Source of the DNA: Ilumatobacteraceae bacterium
Lineage (GTDB): Bacteria > Actinomycetota > Acidimicrobiia > Acidimicrobiales > Ilumatobacteraceae
DNA: 8,752 bases
Assembly: GCA_030727685.1 (NCBI GenBank)
Contig: JANRBC010000018.1
Coordinates: 509-9,260 of the forward strand
Reading direction: 5' to 3'
Below the pieces are notes generated by a model. The model had not been told where the DNA came from, did no database searches, and saw nothing but the letters and a program-made list of their open reading frames with translations. The first letter of the stretch is position 1. Each line of letters begins with the position of its first letter. Of the stretch, positions 1-6,929 are shown one piece after another. Position numbers and translations under genes: made by a program.

Positions 1-1
1 C

Positions 2-1156
2 GATCGTCTGCTTGACCACAATGCAGTCATGGGTGCAGGCTTCGGCCTCGAACATCCGTTGTGGTTTCAAGACAAAGACAAAGAACCGATCGAAGATGTC
101 ACCTTCTACCGATCGAATGCGTTCAAAAACGTCGGCGAAGAGTCGCGGGCAGTTCGCGAACGTGTCGGCTTTTCTGAGGCATCAAACTTCGCCAAATATA
201 AAGTCAGTGGCGCGGGCTCAGCAGCATGGCTACAAAGCTTGTTCACCAACGCCCTGCCAAAAATTGGCCGCACAGTTCTCACTGCGATGCTCAACCCCGA
301 AGGCAAAATAGTCGGAGAGTTCTCAATCTCGCGCATCGGCGAAGAAGAGTTCTTTTTGTTCGGATCTCAAGCCGCCGAAATTCACCATCCGCGCTGGTTC
401 TTGGCACACTTGCCGAAGAACTCGCAGATTCGCTTCGAAACCTTGGCGCTCTCACTGGTCGGTCTCACTGTTGCAGGTCCGCGATCGCGTGATGTTTTGC
501 AAAAGCTCACCAGCACTTCGTTGGCGACAAAAGATTTTCCTTTCATGAGTTTTCGCCGAGTCAACATCGGCAACGCTCCTGTCTGGTTGTCACGCATGAC
601 ATACACCGGAGACCTCGGCTACGAGATCTGGATCGCCCCCGAATATCAGCGCTATCTGTTTGATCTAATTTGGGACGCGGGCAACGAGTTCGACATGCGC
701 CTGTTTGGTTTCAGGGCTCTCATCACAATGCGCCTCGAAAAAAACTTCGGCACCTGGTTTAGAGAATATCGACCGATCTACACGCCTCTCGAAGCAGGCA
801 TGGAGCGCGCGATGAAGTTCGACCACGAATTCATTGGTCGTGCTGCAGTCGAGGCTGAAATGAAAACAGGCCCCGCTCGCAAACTCGTGATGTTCACTGT
901 TGATGTTGACAAAGAACGACCGGCAGATGTCATCGGTGACGAGCCGGTGTTTCACGGTGGCAAAGTCGTCGGCTGGATAACCAGTGGCGGCTACGCCCAC
1001 TACAGCGGTGTGTCGCTGGCATTGGGCTATATACCTGCCGAACTGGCCAAGCCAGGCACGACAGGTTTCGAAATTGAAATCATCGGCAACATGCGACCGG
1101 CATCGCTACAACTAGAACCAGTGCTCGACCCATCAGGTTCGCGCATGCGCGCCTAA
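2..1156 (+). CDS. Dimethylglycine/sarcosine dehydrogenase-like flavoenzyme, C-terminal half (5' truncated by window edge)
   Basis: This is the C-terminal part of a DMGDH/SARDH-family enzyme. Such enzymes oxidatively demethylate N-methylated glycines and pass the one-carbon unit to tetrahydrofolate. The frame stays open to the left edge and reads DRLLDHNAV before the Met at 29. The segment GAGFGLEHPLWF resembles the family linker (usually FG..GWERPLWF), so Met29 is internal and the real start lies outside; full-length members are about 800-850 residues. Counting from Met29, a GcvT-like folate-binding domain spans about 40-275, with YTGDLGYE (192-199), MRLEK (234-238) and PLEAGM (253-258). A GcvT C-terminal barrel spans about 280-365, with VVGWITSGGY (313-322). 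The FAD-binding domain is not in view. Residue E97, in GKIVGEF, sits near where GcvT proteins carry a functional Asp. The frame ends with TAA, 9 bases from the stop of the convergent ABC ATPase. The family is clear; whether the substrate is dimethylglycine, sarcosine or another methylamine cannot be told. Confidence 0.88.
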   Translation, partial: DRLLDHNAVMGAGFGLEHPLWFQDKDKEPIEDVTFYRSNAFKNVGEESRAVRERVGFSEASNFAKYKVSGAGSAAWLQSLFTNALPKIGRTVLTAMLNPEGKIVGEFSISRIGEEEFFLFGSQAAEIHHPRWFLAHLPKNSQIRFETLALSLVGLTVAGPRSRDVLQKLTSTSLATKDFPFMSFRRVNIGNAPVWLSRMTYTGDLGYEIWIAPEYQRYLFDLIWDAGNEFDMRLFGFRALITMRLEKNFGTWFREYRPIYTPLEAGMERAMKFDHEFIGRAAVEAEMKTGPARKLVMFTVDVDKERPADVIGDEPVFHGGKVVGWITSGGYAHYSGVSLALGYIPAELAKPGTTGFEIEIIGNMRPASLQLEPVLDPSGSRMRA

Positions 1157-1159
1157 ATT

Positions 1160-1183
1160 AAAAAACTAACTTTGTAGTTGCTT
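1160..1183 (-). terminator. Weak hairpin with U-run after the ABC ATPase gene
   Basis: In the minus-strand transcript, AACTA (1175-1179) can pair with TAGTT (1164-1168) around a 6-base loop, followed by four U at 1160-1163. The stem is short and AU-rich and includes the ATPase stop codon, so it is a poor intrinsic terminator. It is listed because it is the only candidate in the 9-base gap between the convergent genes. Confidence 0.25.
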
Positions 1184-3193
1184 GAGTTTTGCCATCGGCA
1201 CGTGGCAACGCATGAAATGACCGGGTTCAACTTCAGTCAAGTTCGGCTCTTCAGTTTCGCAAAGAGTCTCGTAGCCCGAGCCGACTTTGCGCGGGCAGCG
1301 CGGGTTCAACACACAACCACTTGGCGGATTACTCGGGCTTGGCACGACGCCAGTCAGCGGTATTCGCTTTCGTGTCGACCCGTCGATATTCGGCACTGAT
1401 GACAACAGCGCCTCGGTATATGGGTGGAAAGGCCCAGTGAACACACGCTGCGAGCTTCCAAACTCGACTACACGACCAAGATAAAGCACTGCAATTTTGT
1501 CAGAGATATATCGCACTACGCCCAAGTCATGTGAAATGAAGATGAAACTTGTTTGATCTTTCTTCTGCAAGTCGACCAACAAATTCAAAATTGCAGCCTG
1601 AACCGAAACGTCAAGGGCCGAAGTTGGCTCGTCGCACACAACAATTTGTGGTGCACCGGCAAACGCGCGAGCAATAGCCACACGCTGTTTCAAACCACCA
1701 GATAGTTGCACCGGTCGCACACTGTGAAGCGATGCATCGACACGCATACCCGAAAGCAGTTCGTGTGCACGCTCTAGCGCTGCAGCCAAGCTAAATTTGC
1801 GCAAGCGCTCAACTGCTCGGCTCACGATTCGTGTCACACTATGCCGACGATTTAGGGCCTGATCTGGGTTCTGAAACACGATCTGCATTGCGCCGACATC
1901 GGCAACATCGCGACGATTCAGAGTTTTTGCAAGACCTTTGCCATCGAGCGTTACGACACCACCATCTTCAGGCGGTGTTAAACCAAGCACAAGTTTGGCG
2001 ATTGTTGTTTTGCCCGAGCCTGACTCGCCCACAAGACCAAGAGTTTCGCCAACGCCGAGCGTGAATGACACATCGTTAATCACGCGAACTTTGTGACCGT
2101 CTTGATTGAAGACTTTCGACAAATGACTGATGTTCAGTAATGTGTCGCCGACTTGAGCTTTATGGCCAGTCGATTGTGGTGCGTACTCAATTTGCTCAAT
2201 CGAACGTGGCATCGAACCGGCTTTTTCACTGTGAAAGCATCGTGCGACATGCAAACCATCAATTGTCACCATCTCGGGCAATTGTGTTCGGCATTTATCA
2301 TCAGCCAATGAGCAACGAGCGGCAAAAACACAGCCATCAAAGTTCGTGCCAAGTGCTGGCGGCGTACCCGGAATCGTGTCTAAACGATCGGTGCTCTTGT
2401 GCAAACCACCACGCGGTATGCATCGCAGCAAACCAACTGTGTACGGGTGACTCGGGTTCGAGAACAATTCAGCTGTGGCACCTTGCTCGACAAGCGCGCC
2501 CGCATAAAGCACACCTACCCGATCGCACATATTGCGAATCACACCGAGGTTGTGACTAATAAACAAAACCGCGGTGCCCGTGTCGCGTCGCAACTCACGA
2601 ACTAAGTCAAGAACCTCGGCCTCAACTGTGGCGTCAAGACCAGTCGTTGGTTCATCCATGACTAATAGTCGCGGATTAGATGCCAACGCCATTGCTATGA
2701 CCACGCGCTGGGCCATACCGCCTGACAATTGATGCGCGTAGCGTCGCAGAACTCGCGCGGGGTCGGCGATCTGCACCTTGGTAAGCGCTTGCTCAGCCAT
2801 CATCATTGCATCAGAATTTGAAGCGCCGTTCAGTTCGAACACTTCGGCGATCTGCTTGCCGATACGAATTGTTGGGTTCAAGGCCGTCGCAGGGTTTTGA
2901 TAAACCATCGAAATCGCCGATCGACGAAGTTTTGCTACCTCATCACCATTGATATCGACTATGTCTTTGCCTTCAAAGAGAATCGAACCGTTGGTGATTT
3001 TGCCGTTGCGCGGCAGATAGCGCATTGCTGCAAAAGCAGCAGTCGACTTGCCACAGCCAGACTCGCCTACCAACCCATATGCCTCACCAGGGGCAATCGA
3101 TAGCGAAACACCACGAAGAACCTGTCGGTCGATACCGCGCACGGTGTAGGCAACTTCGAGGTTGCGCAATTCAAGTGTTGGCGTTGTGGTCAT
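1166..3193 (-). CDS. Fused dipeptide/oligopeptide ABC transporter ATPase (DppD-DppF type, two nucleotide-binding domains)
   Basis: This 675-residue cytoplasmic protein carries two ABC ATPase domains in tandem and powers the importer encoded just upstream. Domain 1 has Walker A GESGCGKST (43-51), Q-loop Q99, signature LSGGM (156-160), Walker B LLVMDEP (176-182) and switch H214. Domain 2 has GESGSGKTT (389-397), Q441, LSGGL (497-501), IVVCDEP (517-523) and H555. All ATP-site residues look intact in both halves. Each half ends in the oligopeptide-transporter C-terminal extension (HPYTVGLL at 249-256; HPYTEALL at 590-597). Each extension carries four cysteines: C288, C294, C301, C319 and C627, C633, C645, C663. 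Related OppD/DppD proteins bind an iron-sulfur cluster there; whether this one does is inference. Most bacteria encode the two ATPases separately, though fused forms are common in actinobacteria. The ATG overlaps the permease C stop by 4 bases (ATGA), suggesting translational coupling. A solute other than peptide is possible. Confidence 0.95.
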   Translation of the reverse strand: MTTTPTLELRNLEVAYTVRGIDRQVLRGVSLSIAPGEAYGLVGESGCGKSTAAFAAMRYLPRNGKITNGSILFEGKDIVDINGDEVAKLRRSAISMVYQNPATALNPTIRIGKQIAEVFELNGASNSDAMMMAEQALTKVQIADPARVLRRYAHQLSGGMAQRVVIAMALASNPRLLVMDEPTTGLDATVEAEVLDLVRELRRDTGTAVLFISHNLGVIRNMCDRVGVLYAGALVEQGATAELFSNPSHPYTVGLLRCIPRGGLHKSTDRLDTIPGTPPALGTNFDGCVFAARCSLADDKCRTQLPEMVTIDGLHVARCFHSEKAGSMPRSIEQIEYAPQSTGHKAQVGDTLLNISHLSKVFNQDGHKVRVINDVSFTLGVGETLGLVGESGSGKTTIAKLVLGLTPPEDGGVVTLDGKGLAKTLNRRDVADVGAMQIVFQNPDQALNRRHSVTRIVSRAVERLRKFSLAAALERAHELLSGMRVDASLHSVRPVQLSGGLKQRVAIARAFAGAPQIVVCDEPTSALDVSVQAAILNLLVDLQKKDQTSFIFISHDLGVVRYISDKIAVLYLGRVVEFGSSQRVFTGPFHPYTEALLSSVPNIDGSTRKRIPLTGVVPSPSNPPSGCVLNPRCPRKVGSGYETLCETEEPNLTEVEPGHFMRCHVPMAKLKQLQS

Positions 3194-4053
3194 AACTCAA
3201 AGACCTCTAACAAAGCATCAGAGATCAAGTTGATGCTTACAGCAACTGACGCGATGGCCAGCGACGGAAACAGAGTCGGCCACCAAACGTTTGTAAAAAT
3301 CAGCGACCAAGTGTCTGCAACTTGGGTGCCCCAGTCAGGCGAACCAGCTTCGAGACCTGCGCCCAAAAACGAGAGCGTCGCGACTGCGAAAATTGCGTAT
3401 CCGAGTCGCACTGTAAATTCGACGATCAATGTTGGCAACACGTTTGGTAGAACTTCTCGAAACAAAATGTGTGCAGTCTTTTCAGTGCGCAACTTTGCCG
3501 CTGCGACATACTCGAGTTCTGATTCACCCAAAACTGCGGCACGAACTGTGCGTGCCACATTTGGCATAAAGATGAACCCAATGATCAAAATGGTGATGAT
3601 CGAAGATGATCGACCGATCGCTGCGACTGCCAACAGCGCAATGATGATCACCGGAATTGCCGAGATCGCCTCGAGAATACGCATTAACACCATGTCGAAT
3701 TTGCCCTTGAGATAACCGGCTGCCAAGCCGAGAGATGCACCGAGAAAAGCGCCCAAGAGCGTTGCAAGAAACGAAATCACGATGATGATTCTCGAGCCAA
3801 CAATTACGCGCGAGTAAACATCTCGCCCGTTACTGTCGGTGCCAAACCAATATTTGCCAGACGGCGCAGAGTTGATGTACTCGTAGTCCATGAAGTCTTG
3901 GTCGTAGCGGGCAATAAGCTTGCCAAAAATTGCGCTGAACACCCAGAAGCCCAAGATCGCAGCACCGACAATAAACGCTTTGTTCTTTCTTAGAACGGCT
4001 AGGCGTTCACTGAGAACTGTTTGTTGCGCTTGCTTCGATGATTCGTCGGTCAT
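3190..4053 (-). CDS. Dipeptide/oligopeptide ABC transporter permease, DppC/OppC type
   Basis: This inner-membrane permease of 287 residues is one half of the channel of a peptide/nickel-class importer. The N-terminus has a cytoplasmic lead and a first membrane segment at about 27-48. It is followed by the family signature FGTDSNGRDVYSR (70-82). Five more hydrophobic segments follow at roughly 88-113, 128-146, 150-166, 208-230 and 260-282. The EAA coupling loop, which contacts the ATPase, covers about 181-207 (EYVAAAKLRTEKTAHILF, then LPNVLP). SFLGAGLEAGSPDWG (228-242) is the hallmark of the OppC/DppC subfamily. The start follows a good ribosome binding site, AAAGGTGA, 4 bases upstream, and overlaps the permease B stop by 4 bases; the gene's own TGA overlaps the ATPase ATG in the same way. 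Length and motifs are typical and nothing is missing. Confidence 0.94.
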   Translation of the reverse strand: MTDESSKQAQQTVLSERLAVLRKNKAFIVGAAILGFWVFSAIFGKLIARYDQDFMDYEYINSAPSGKYWFGTDSNGRDVYSRVIVGSRIIIVISFLATLLGAFLGASLGLAAGYLKGKFDMVLMRILEAISAIPVIIIALLAVAAIGRSSSIITILIIGFIFMPNVARTVRAAVLGESELEYVAAAKLRTEKTAHILFREVLPNVLPTLIVEFTVRLGYAIFAVATLSFLGAGLEAGSPDWGTQVADTWSLIFTNVWWPTLFPSLAIASVAVSINLISDALLEVFEL

Positions 4054-5006
4054 TCTGTCACCTTTTGTCGAATTCGCGGGTTAAGAACTGCAAACAAAAT
4101 GTCGGCGATCAATTGAAAGACGACGATCACAACACCTGTCAAAAACACCGCAGTCTGCAATAACGGAAAGTCTCGTGCAACGACAGCATCAAGCAGAATG
4201 TTGCCAAAACCCGGGTAGTTGAATACACGCTCAATGGCGATCAAACCACCCGCAAGATATGGCACCTGTGTTGCGATAACAGCAATCGTCGGCAAAAGTG
4301 CATTGCGCAGAACGTGCTTAAACACCGCTGTTTTTCTAGACAAACCCTTAAGCACTGCCGTGCGCATGTAATCAGAGTCAAGTGCCTCGATGACACCCGC
4401 TCGGGTAATTCGAGAAATGTAGCCAAACAATACAAACAGCAGAGCAATCGACGGCAAAATCAAGTGGAAAACGCTGCTGATTAGATTCGGGTTCTCTTCA
4501 TCAGGAAACGCCGAAACCGGAAAAACTTGAATCGCTACACCAAACACAAGAATCAACACAACTGCCCATACAAATTCTGGAATCACAGCAGCCGACAAAC
4601 CACCGACTGTCAAAGCGCGGTCTACTTTCTTGCCACGGTTCATTGCCGCAGCGATGCCACCCAAAATGCTGATCGGCGCGATCAACAACAGCGCAACAAT
4701 TGCCAATTGAGCAGACTTGCTGGCTGCCGGGGCCAAAAGCTCGGAGACAGGCATTTCATACTGCAAAGATGTGCCGAGATCGCCAGTCATTACTCCGCCC
4801 ATCCAGCGGCTGTATTGCACTACAAGCGGCTTATCAAAACCTTTTTCTTTGTTCCAAATCTCGAACGCTTCAGGAGACGCATCTCTGCCAAGAGTCTGTT
4901 TGGCGATGTCACCAGGCATGATCGAGGTCATCAAAAATACGATCAACGAAACTATTACCAACGTCAAGATCGAAAGCCCGATTCGCTTGACGATGAATCT
5001 CAACAT
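4050..5006 (-). CDS. Dipeptide/oligopeptide ABC transporter permease, DppB/OppB type
   Basis: This is the partner permease, 318 residues. The first membrane helix is at 9-30 and begins with the family pattern MLRFIVKRIG. A large extracytoplasmic loop (about 31-98) contains GDLGTSL (75-81), as in DppB proteins. Five more hydrophobic segments follow at about 99-122, 134-160, 180-200, 238-258 and 284-308. The EAA loop is YMRTAVLKGLSRKTAVFKHV at 213-232, followed by LRNALLP. The motif ERVFNYPGFG (259-268) and the C-terminal DILFAVLNPRIR are also typical. It is the first gene after the terminator that follows the binding-protein gene, so its expression probably depends on read-through, unless a weak promoter lies in the 50 or so bases between; I saw no good one. 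The upstream AAGAG, 4 bases before the ATG, is a modest ribosome binding site. The 3' end overlaps the next gene by ATGA. Confidence 0.94.
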   Translation of the reverse strand: MLRFIVKRIGLSILTLVIVSLIVFLMTSIMPGDIAKQTLGRDASPEAFEIWNKEKGFDKPLVVQYSRWMGGVMTGDLGTSLQYEMPVSELLAPAASKSAQLAIVALLLIAPISILGGIAAAMNRGKKVDRALTVGGLSAAVIPEFVWAVVLILVFGVAIQVFPVSAFPDEENPNLISSVFHLILPSIALLFVLFGYISRITRAGVIEALDSDYMRTAVLKGLSRKTAVFKHVLRNALLPTIAVIATQVPYLAGGLIAIERVFNYPGFGNILLDAVVARDFPLLQTAVFLTGVVIVVFQLIADILFAVLNPRIRQKVTE

Positions 5007-5060
5007 AGAACTCTTAAGTTTAGCAACGACACCTTTAACCCTCTTGACTTAAACAAAAAC

Positions 5061-5100
5061 AAAAAGAGACCGACCTAGATCTCTAGGCCGGTCTCTTTTT
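5061..5100 (-). terminator. Strong intrinsic terminator between binding-protein gene and permease B
   Basis: A near-perfect hairpin has arms at 5061-5079 and 5082-5100, 19 pairs long. The central part is GC-rich (GAGACCGGCCTAGA on the minus strand). The one irregular pair (5073/5088) is A-C when read as plus-strand RNA but a tolerated G-U in minus-strand RNA. Minus-strand RNA continues into a U-rich run (UUUUU G UUUUU G UUU). Both points indicate that it acts on transcripts leaving the binding-protein gene, whose stop is 24 bases upstream. It lies inside the importer operon, so it should be partial, reducing permease and ATPase expression relative to the binding protein. Confidence 0.9.
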
Positions 5101-5124
5101 TAATTCTGAAGTATGAATTCGCTA

Positions 5125-6741
5125 TTAAGCGTTCTTACCTGAAGTCCAGTTTGCACCCTGCTGGTTGAACTGAACACCCTTCACCTTGTTTGAAGTTACT
5201 GAAACACGAGTTTCGTTGTAAACAACAATGATTGGTGTGTACTTAAGAGCAGCCTTTTGAATTAGCGAACTCGCAGCCTTCTTCTTAGCTGGAGTCAGAG
5301 CCGATGTCCATGCATCAATTGCTGCGTCAAGCTCTGGCGCATCAAGGTAATGCGGGTTCCAGTCGCCTGTTGACTTCCACTCACGAACGAGGTACTCGTC
5401 TGGAGTTGGACGGCCAGCCCATTCGGCAATACCGAATTCGCTAGCGAGCCATTCACCCTTGTTCGGAACTTTTGAGCCCTTCACCGATGGGTAGACAGAG
5501 TAGGCATACCATCTTGCGCCTCCGCCGTCTGAGCCGTCGAGATCGACTGTTACGTCAATGCCGATTTGTTTCAAAGACGACTTGACAAACTGAGTGAACT
5601 TGTCGATGTCATCGCGCTTCCAACTCTGAAGAGTTACTTTGAAACCGTTCGGCACGCCTGCTTCAGCGAGAAGTGCTTTCGCGCGAGCGATATTTTTCTT
5701 GCGCTGTGGCACTGACTTATCAGCAGTTGGGAACGAGTCCATTACTGAGTCGTTTGCAACCAGCGCATAGCCACCAAGAACGCCCTTGATGTAAGCGGTG
5801 CGGTCAAGTGTCAACGCGATTGCTTCGCGAACGCGCTTGTCGGTCAATTGACCGATATCGGCGCGCATGTGCATATGGAGACCACCGCAGGTTGGCACCA
5901 AAGTCTTATAGAACTTCGACTTTGGAAGCGTGTCTGCCTCGTTGCCGTATAGCAAGTGAATCGAGTCAAGCTTGCCAGTCTTCAACGCTGGAATTGCCGC
6001 ACTCTGCGAAACGTACTGGATCTGCTCCATTGTTTCGAACGACGGAATCTGCGACTTATCGAAATAGTTCATGTTGCGCTTGAACACGGTCTTTTGGTTG
6101 ACCTTGTGCGAAACAAGAATCCACTTTCCGGTGCCGTTCATTTTCTTAACCCATGACTCGTCGCCCTTGGCGCCCTTCTTGAGCATAAGCAAGCCATAGT
6201 TCGAGCTTGAGACTGCGAATGGGAAGTTGGCGTTGGCCTGTTTCAAGCTAAAGCGAACGGTTGTGGCGTTTACTTTGACACAATCTGCAACGTCTGCGAG
6301 GCGAGCCGCCGATTGCGACTTGTTTGCTGGGTCGAGGTGCGACTTGATGGTATAAACGACATCGTCTGCAGTCAGCTTCGAACCATCATGGAACTTCACG
6401 TCTGTGCGAATCGTGAATGTCCACGTCCGACCGCCGTTTGAACCCTTCCAGCTTCTAGCGACGCTTGGCTTGAGCTCACCTGATGGTGCAACATCGCAAA
6501 GCCATGAACCAACTGCGTTGAGAATACCTAGCGAACCACCTTTTGTCATCCATGGGGCGGCTGGGCCTTCTTGTGCCTGTGCGGCAAATCGAAAAACTTT
6601 CCCTGCGGCACCAACAGATGATCCACCGATCATTTGTGCAAACGGAACTGCTACGCCGGTTGCTGCTGCTGCCTGAATGAAATGACGTCGCGACAAACCG
6701 TTGGTCGAAACTTCATTTGTTGTTTGCTCAATTGTTGTCAT
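5125..6741 (-). CDS. Extracellular solute-binding protein, family 5 (peptide/nickel type), Tat-exported
   Basis: This 538-residue protein captures the solute for the importer encoded downstream. The ATG at 6741 was chosen because AAGGGG sits 5 bases upstream. The frame stays open to an ATG at 6837, but that lies upstream of the likely transcription start and has no good ribosome site. The N-terminus has a twin-arginine motif SRRHF (17-21), then a hydrophobic stretch AAAATGVAVPFAQMIGG (24-40), so it should be exported folded by Tat. There is no cysteine before residue 82 (WLCD), so no lipobox; it may be released, or held by an uncleaved signal. The family-5 signature spans about 90-132 (LKPSVARSWKG ... 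VKFHDGSKLTADDVVYTI). The C-terminal half has DKRVREAIALTLDR and an FTQFVKSSLKQIGIDV segment, as usual. Its position first in the operon, before a terminator, fits higher expression than the permeases. The ligand cannot be read from the sequence. Confidence 0.93.
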   Translation of the reverse strand: MTTIEQTTNEVSTNGLSRRHFIQAAAATGVAVPFAQMIGGSSVGAAGKVFRFAAQAQEGPAAPWMTKGGSLGILNAVGSWLCDVAPSGELKPSVARSWKGSNGGRTWTFTIRTDVKFHDGSKLTADDVVYTIKSHLDPANKSQSAARLADVADCVKVNATTVRFSLKQANANFPFAVSSSNYGLLMLKKGAKGDESWVKKMNGTGKWILVSHKVNQKTVFKRNMNYFDKSQIPSFETMEQIQYVSQSAAIPALKTGKLDSIHLLYGNEADTLPKSKFYKTLVPTCGGLHMHMRADIGQLTDKRVREAIALTLDRTAYIKGVLGGYALVANDSVMDSFPTADKSVPQRKKNIARAKALLAEAGVPNGFKVTLQSWKRDDIDKFTQFVKSSLKQIGIDVTVDLDGSDGGGARWYAYSVYPSVKGSKVPNKGEWLASEFGIAEWAGRPTPDEYLVREWKSTGDWNPHYLDAPELDAAIDAWTSALTPAKKKAASSLIQKAALKYTPIIVVYNETRVSVTSNKVKGVQFNQQGANWTSGKNA

Positions 6742-6746
6742 TTGTT

Positions 6747-6752
6747 CCCCTT
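6747..6752 (-). promoter_or_regulatory. Ribosome binding site deciding the binding-protein start
   Basis: Read on the minus strand, AAGGGG stands 5 bases before the ATG at 6741. It is the best Shine-Dalgarno match near any candidate start of this gene and supports the shorter protein, which begins MTTIEQTTNE and places the Tat motif at residue 17. Confidence 0.8.
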
Positions 6753-6816
6753 GTTTTTTGGATAATGAATTCGGTGATTTGTTACTCAACGCCCGGCCCC
6801 ACCAAACCGTCCTCTT

Positions 6817-6845
6817 ACTATATGCCAAACGACACAAGCCCGCAA
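6817..6845 (-). promoter_or_regulatory. Candidate housekeeping-type promoter of the importer operon
   Basis: On the minus strand TTGCGG (6840-6845) and TATAGT (6817-6822) are separated by 17 bases, resembling -35 and -10 elements. Transcription would start near 6810, leaving a leader of about 69 bases before the ATG at 6741. The -10 match is 5 of 6 and the -35 match is only the TTG half, so this is a prediction by eye. It lies in the only sizeable non-coding gap upstream of the importer (6742-6929), where I saw no clear operator and no terminator for the preceding desaturase gene. Confidence 0.5.
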
Positions 6846-6929
6846 ATCACAATCTCGTAACTTCTATGAGTCTTCGAGTGTGTTTTGAGGTCTAATTTTA
6901 GAGCTATCGTGCGCTAGTGAAACGGCGTT

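Noticed and set aside
1141..1150. Perfect 10-base palindrome GCGCATGCGC at the end of the flavoenzyme gene
   Set aside because: It is within codons (SRMRA), has no U-run for plus-strand termination and is short enough to arise by chance.
2140..2559. Plus-strand open frame of 139 codons
   Set aside because: It lies wholly antisense to the clearly coding ABC ATPase, has low-complexity His/Gln/Arg-rich translation and matches no family I know.
3230..3715. Plus-strand open frame of 161 codons
   Set aside because: It is a shadow of permease C, whose family motifs are unambiguous on the other strand.
4527..5078. Plus-strand open frame of 183 codons
   Set aside because: It is antisense to permease B, ends inside the terminator hairpin and gives an implausible polar translation with no domain.
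6742..6837. N-terminal extension of the binding protein (MCRLAYSKRTVWW...)
   Set aside because: It would precede the Tat motif with an atypical basic/aromatic segment, lacks a ribosome site and overlaps the likely promoter.
6891..6902. Inverted repeat TCTAATTTTAGA in the intergenic region
   Set aside because: The arms are only 5 AT-rich bases and it lies about 45 bases upstream of the predicted -35; not enough to call an operator.
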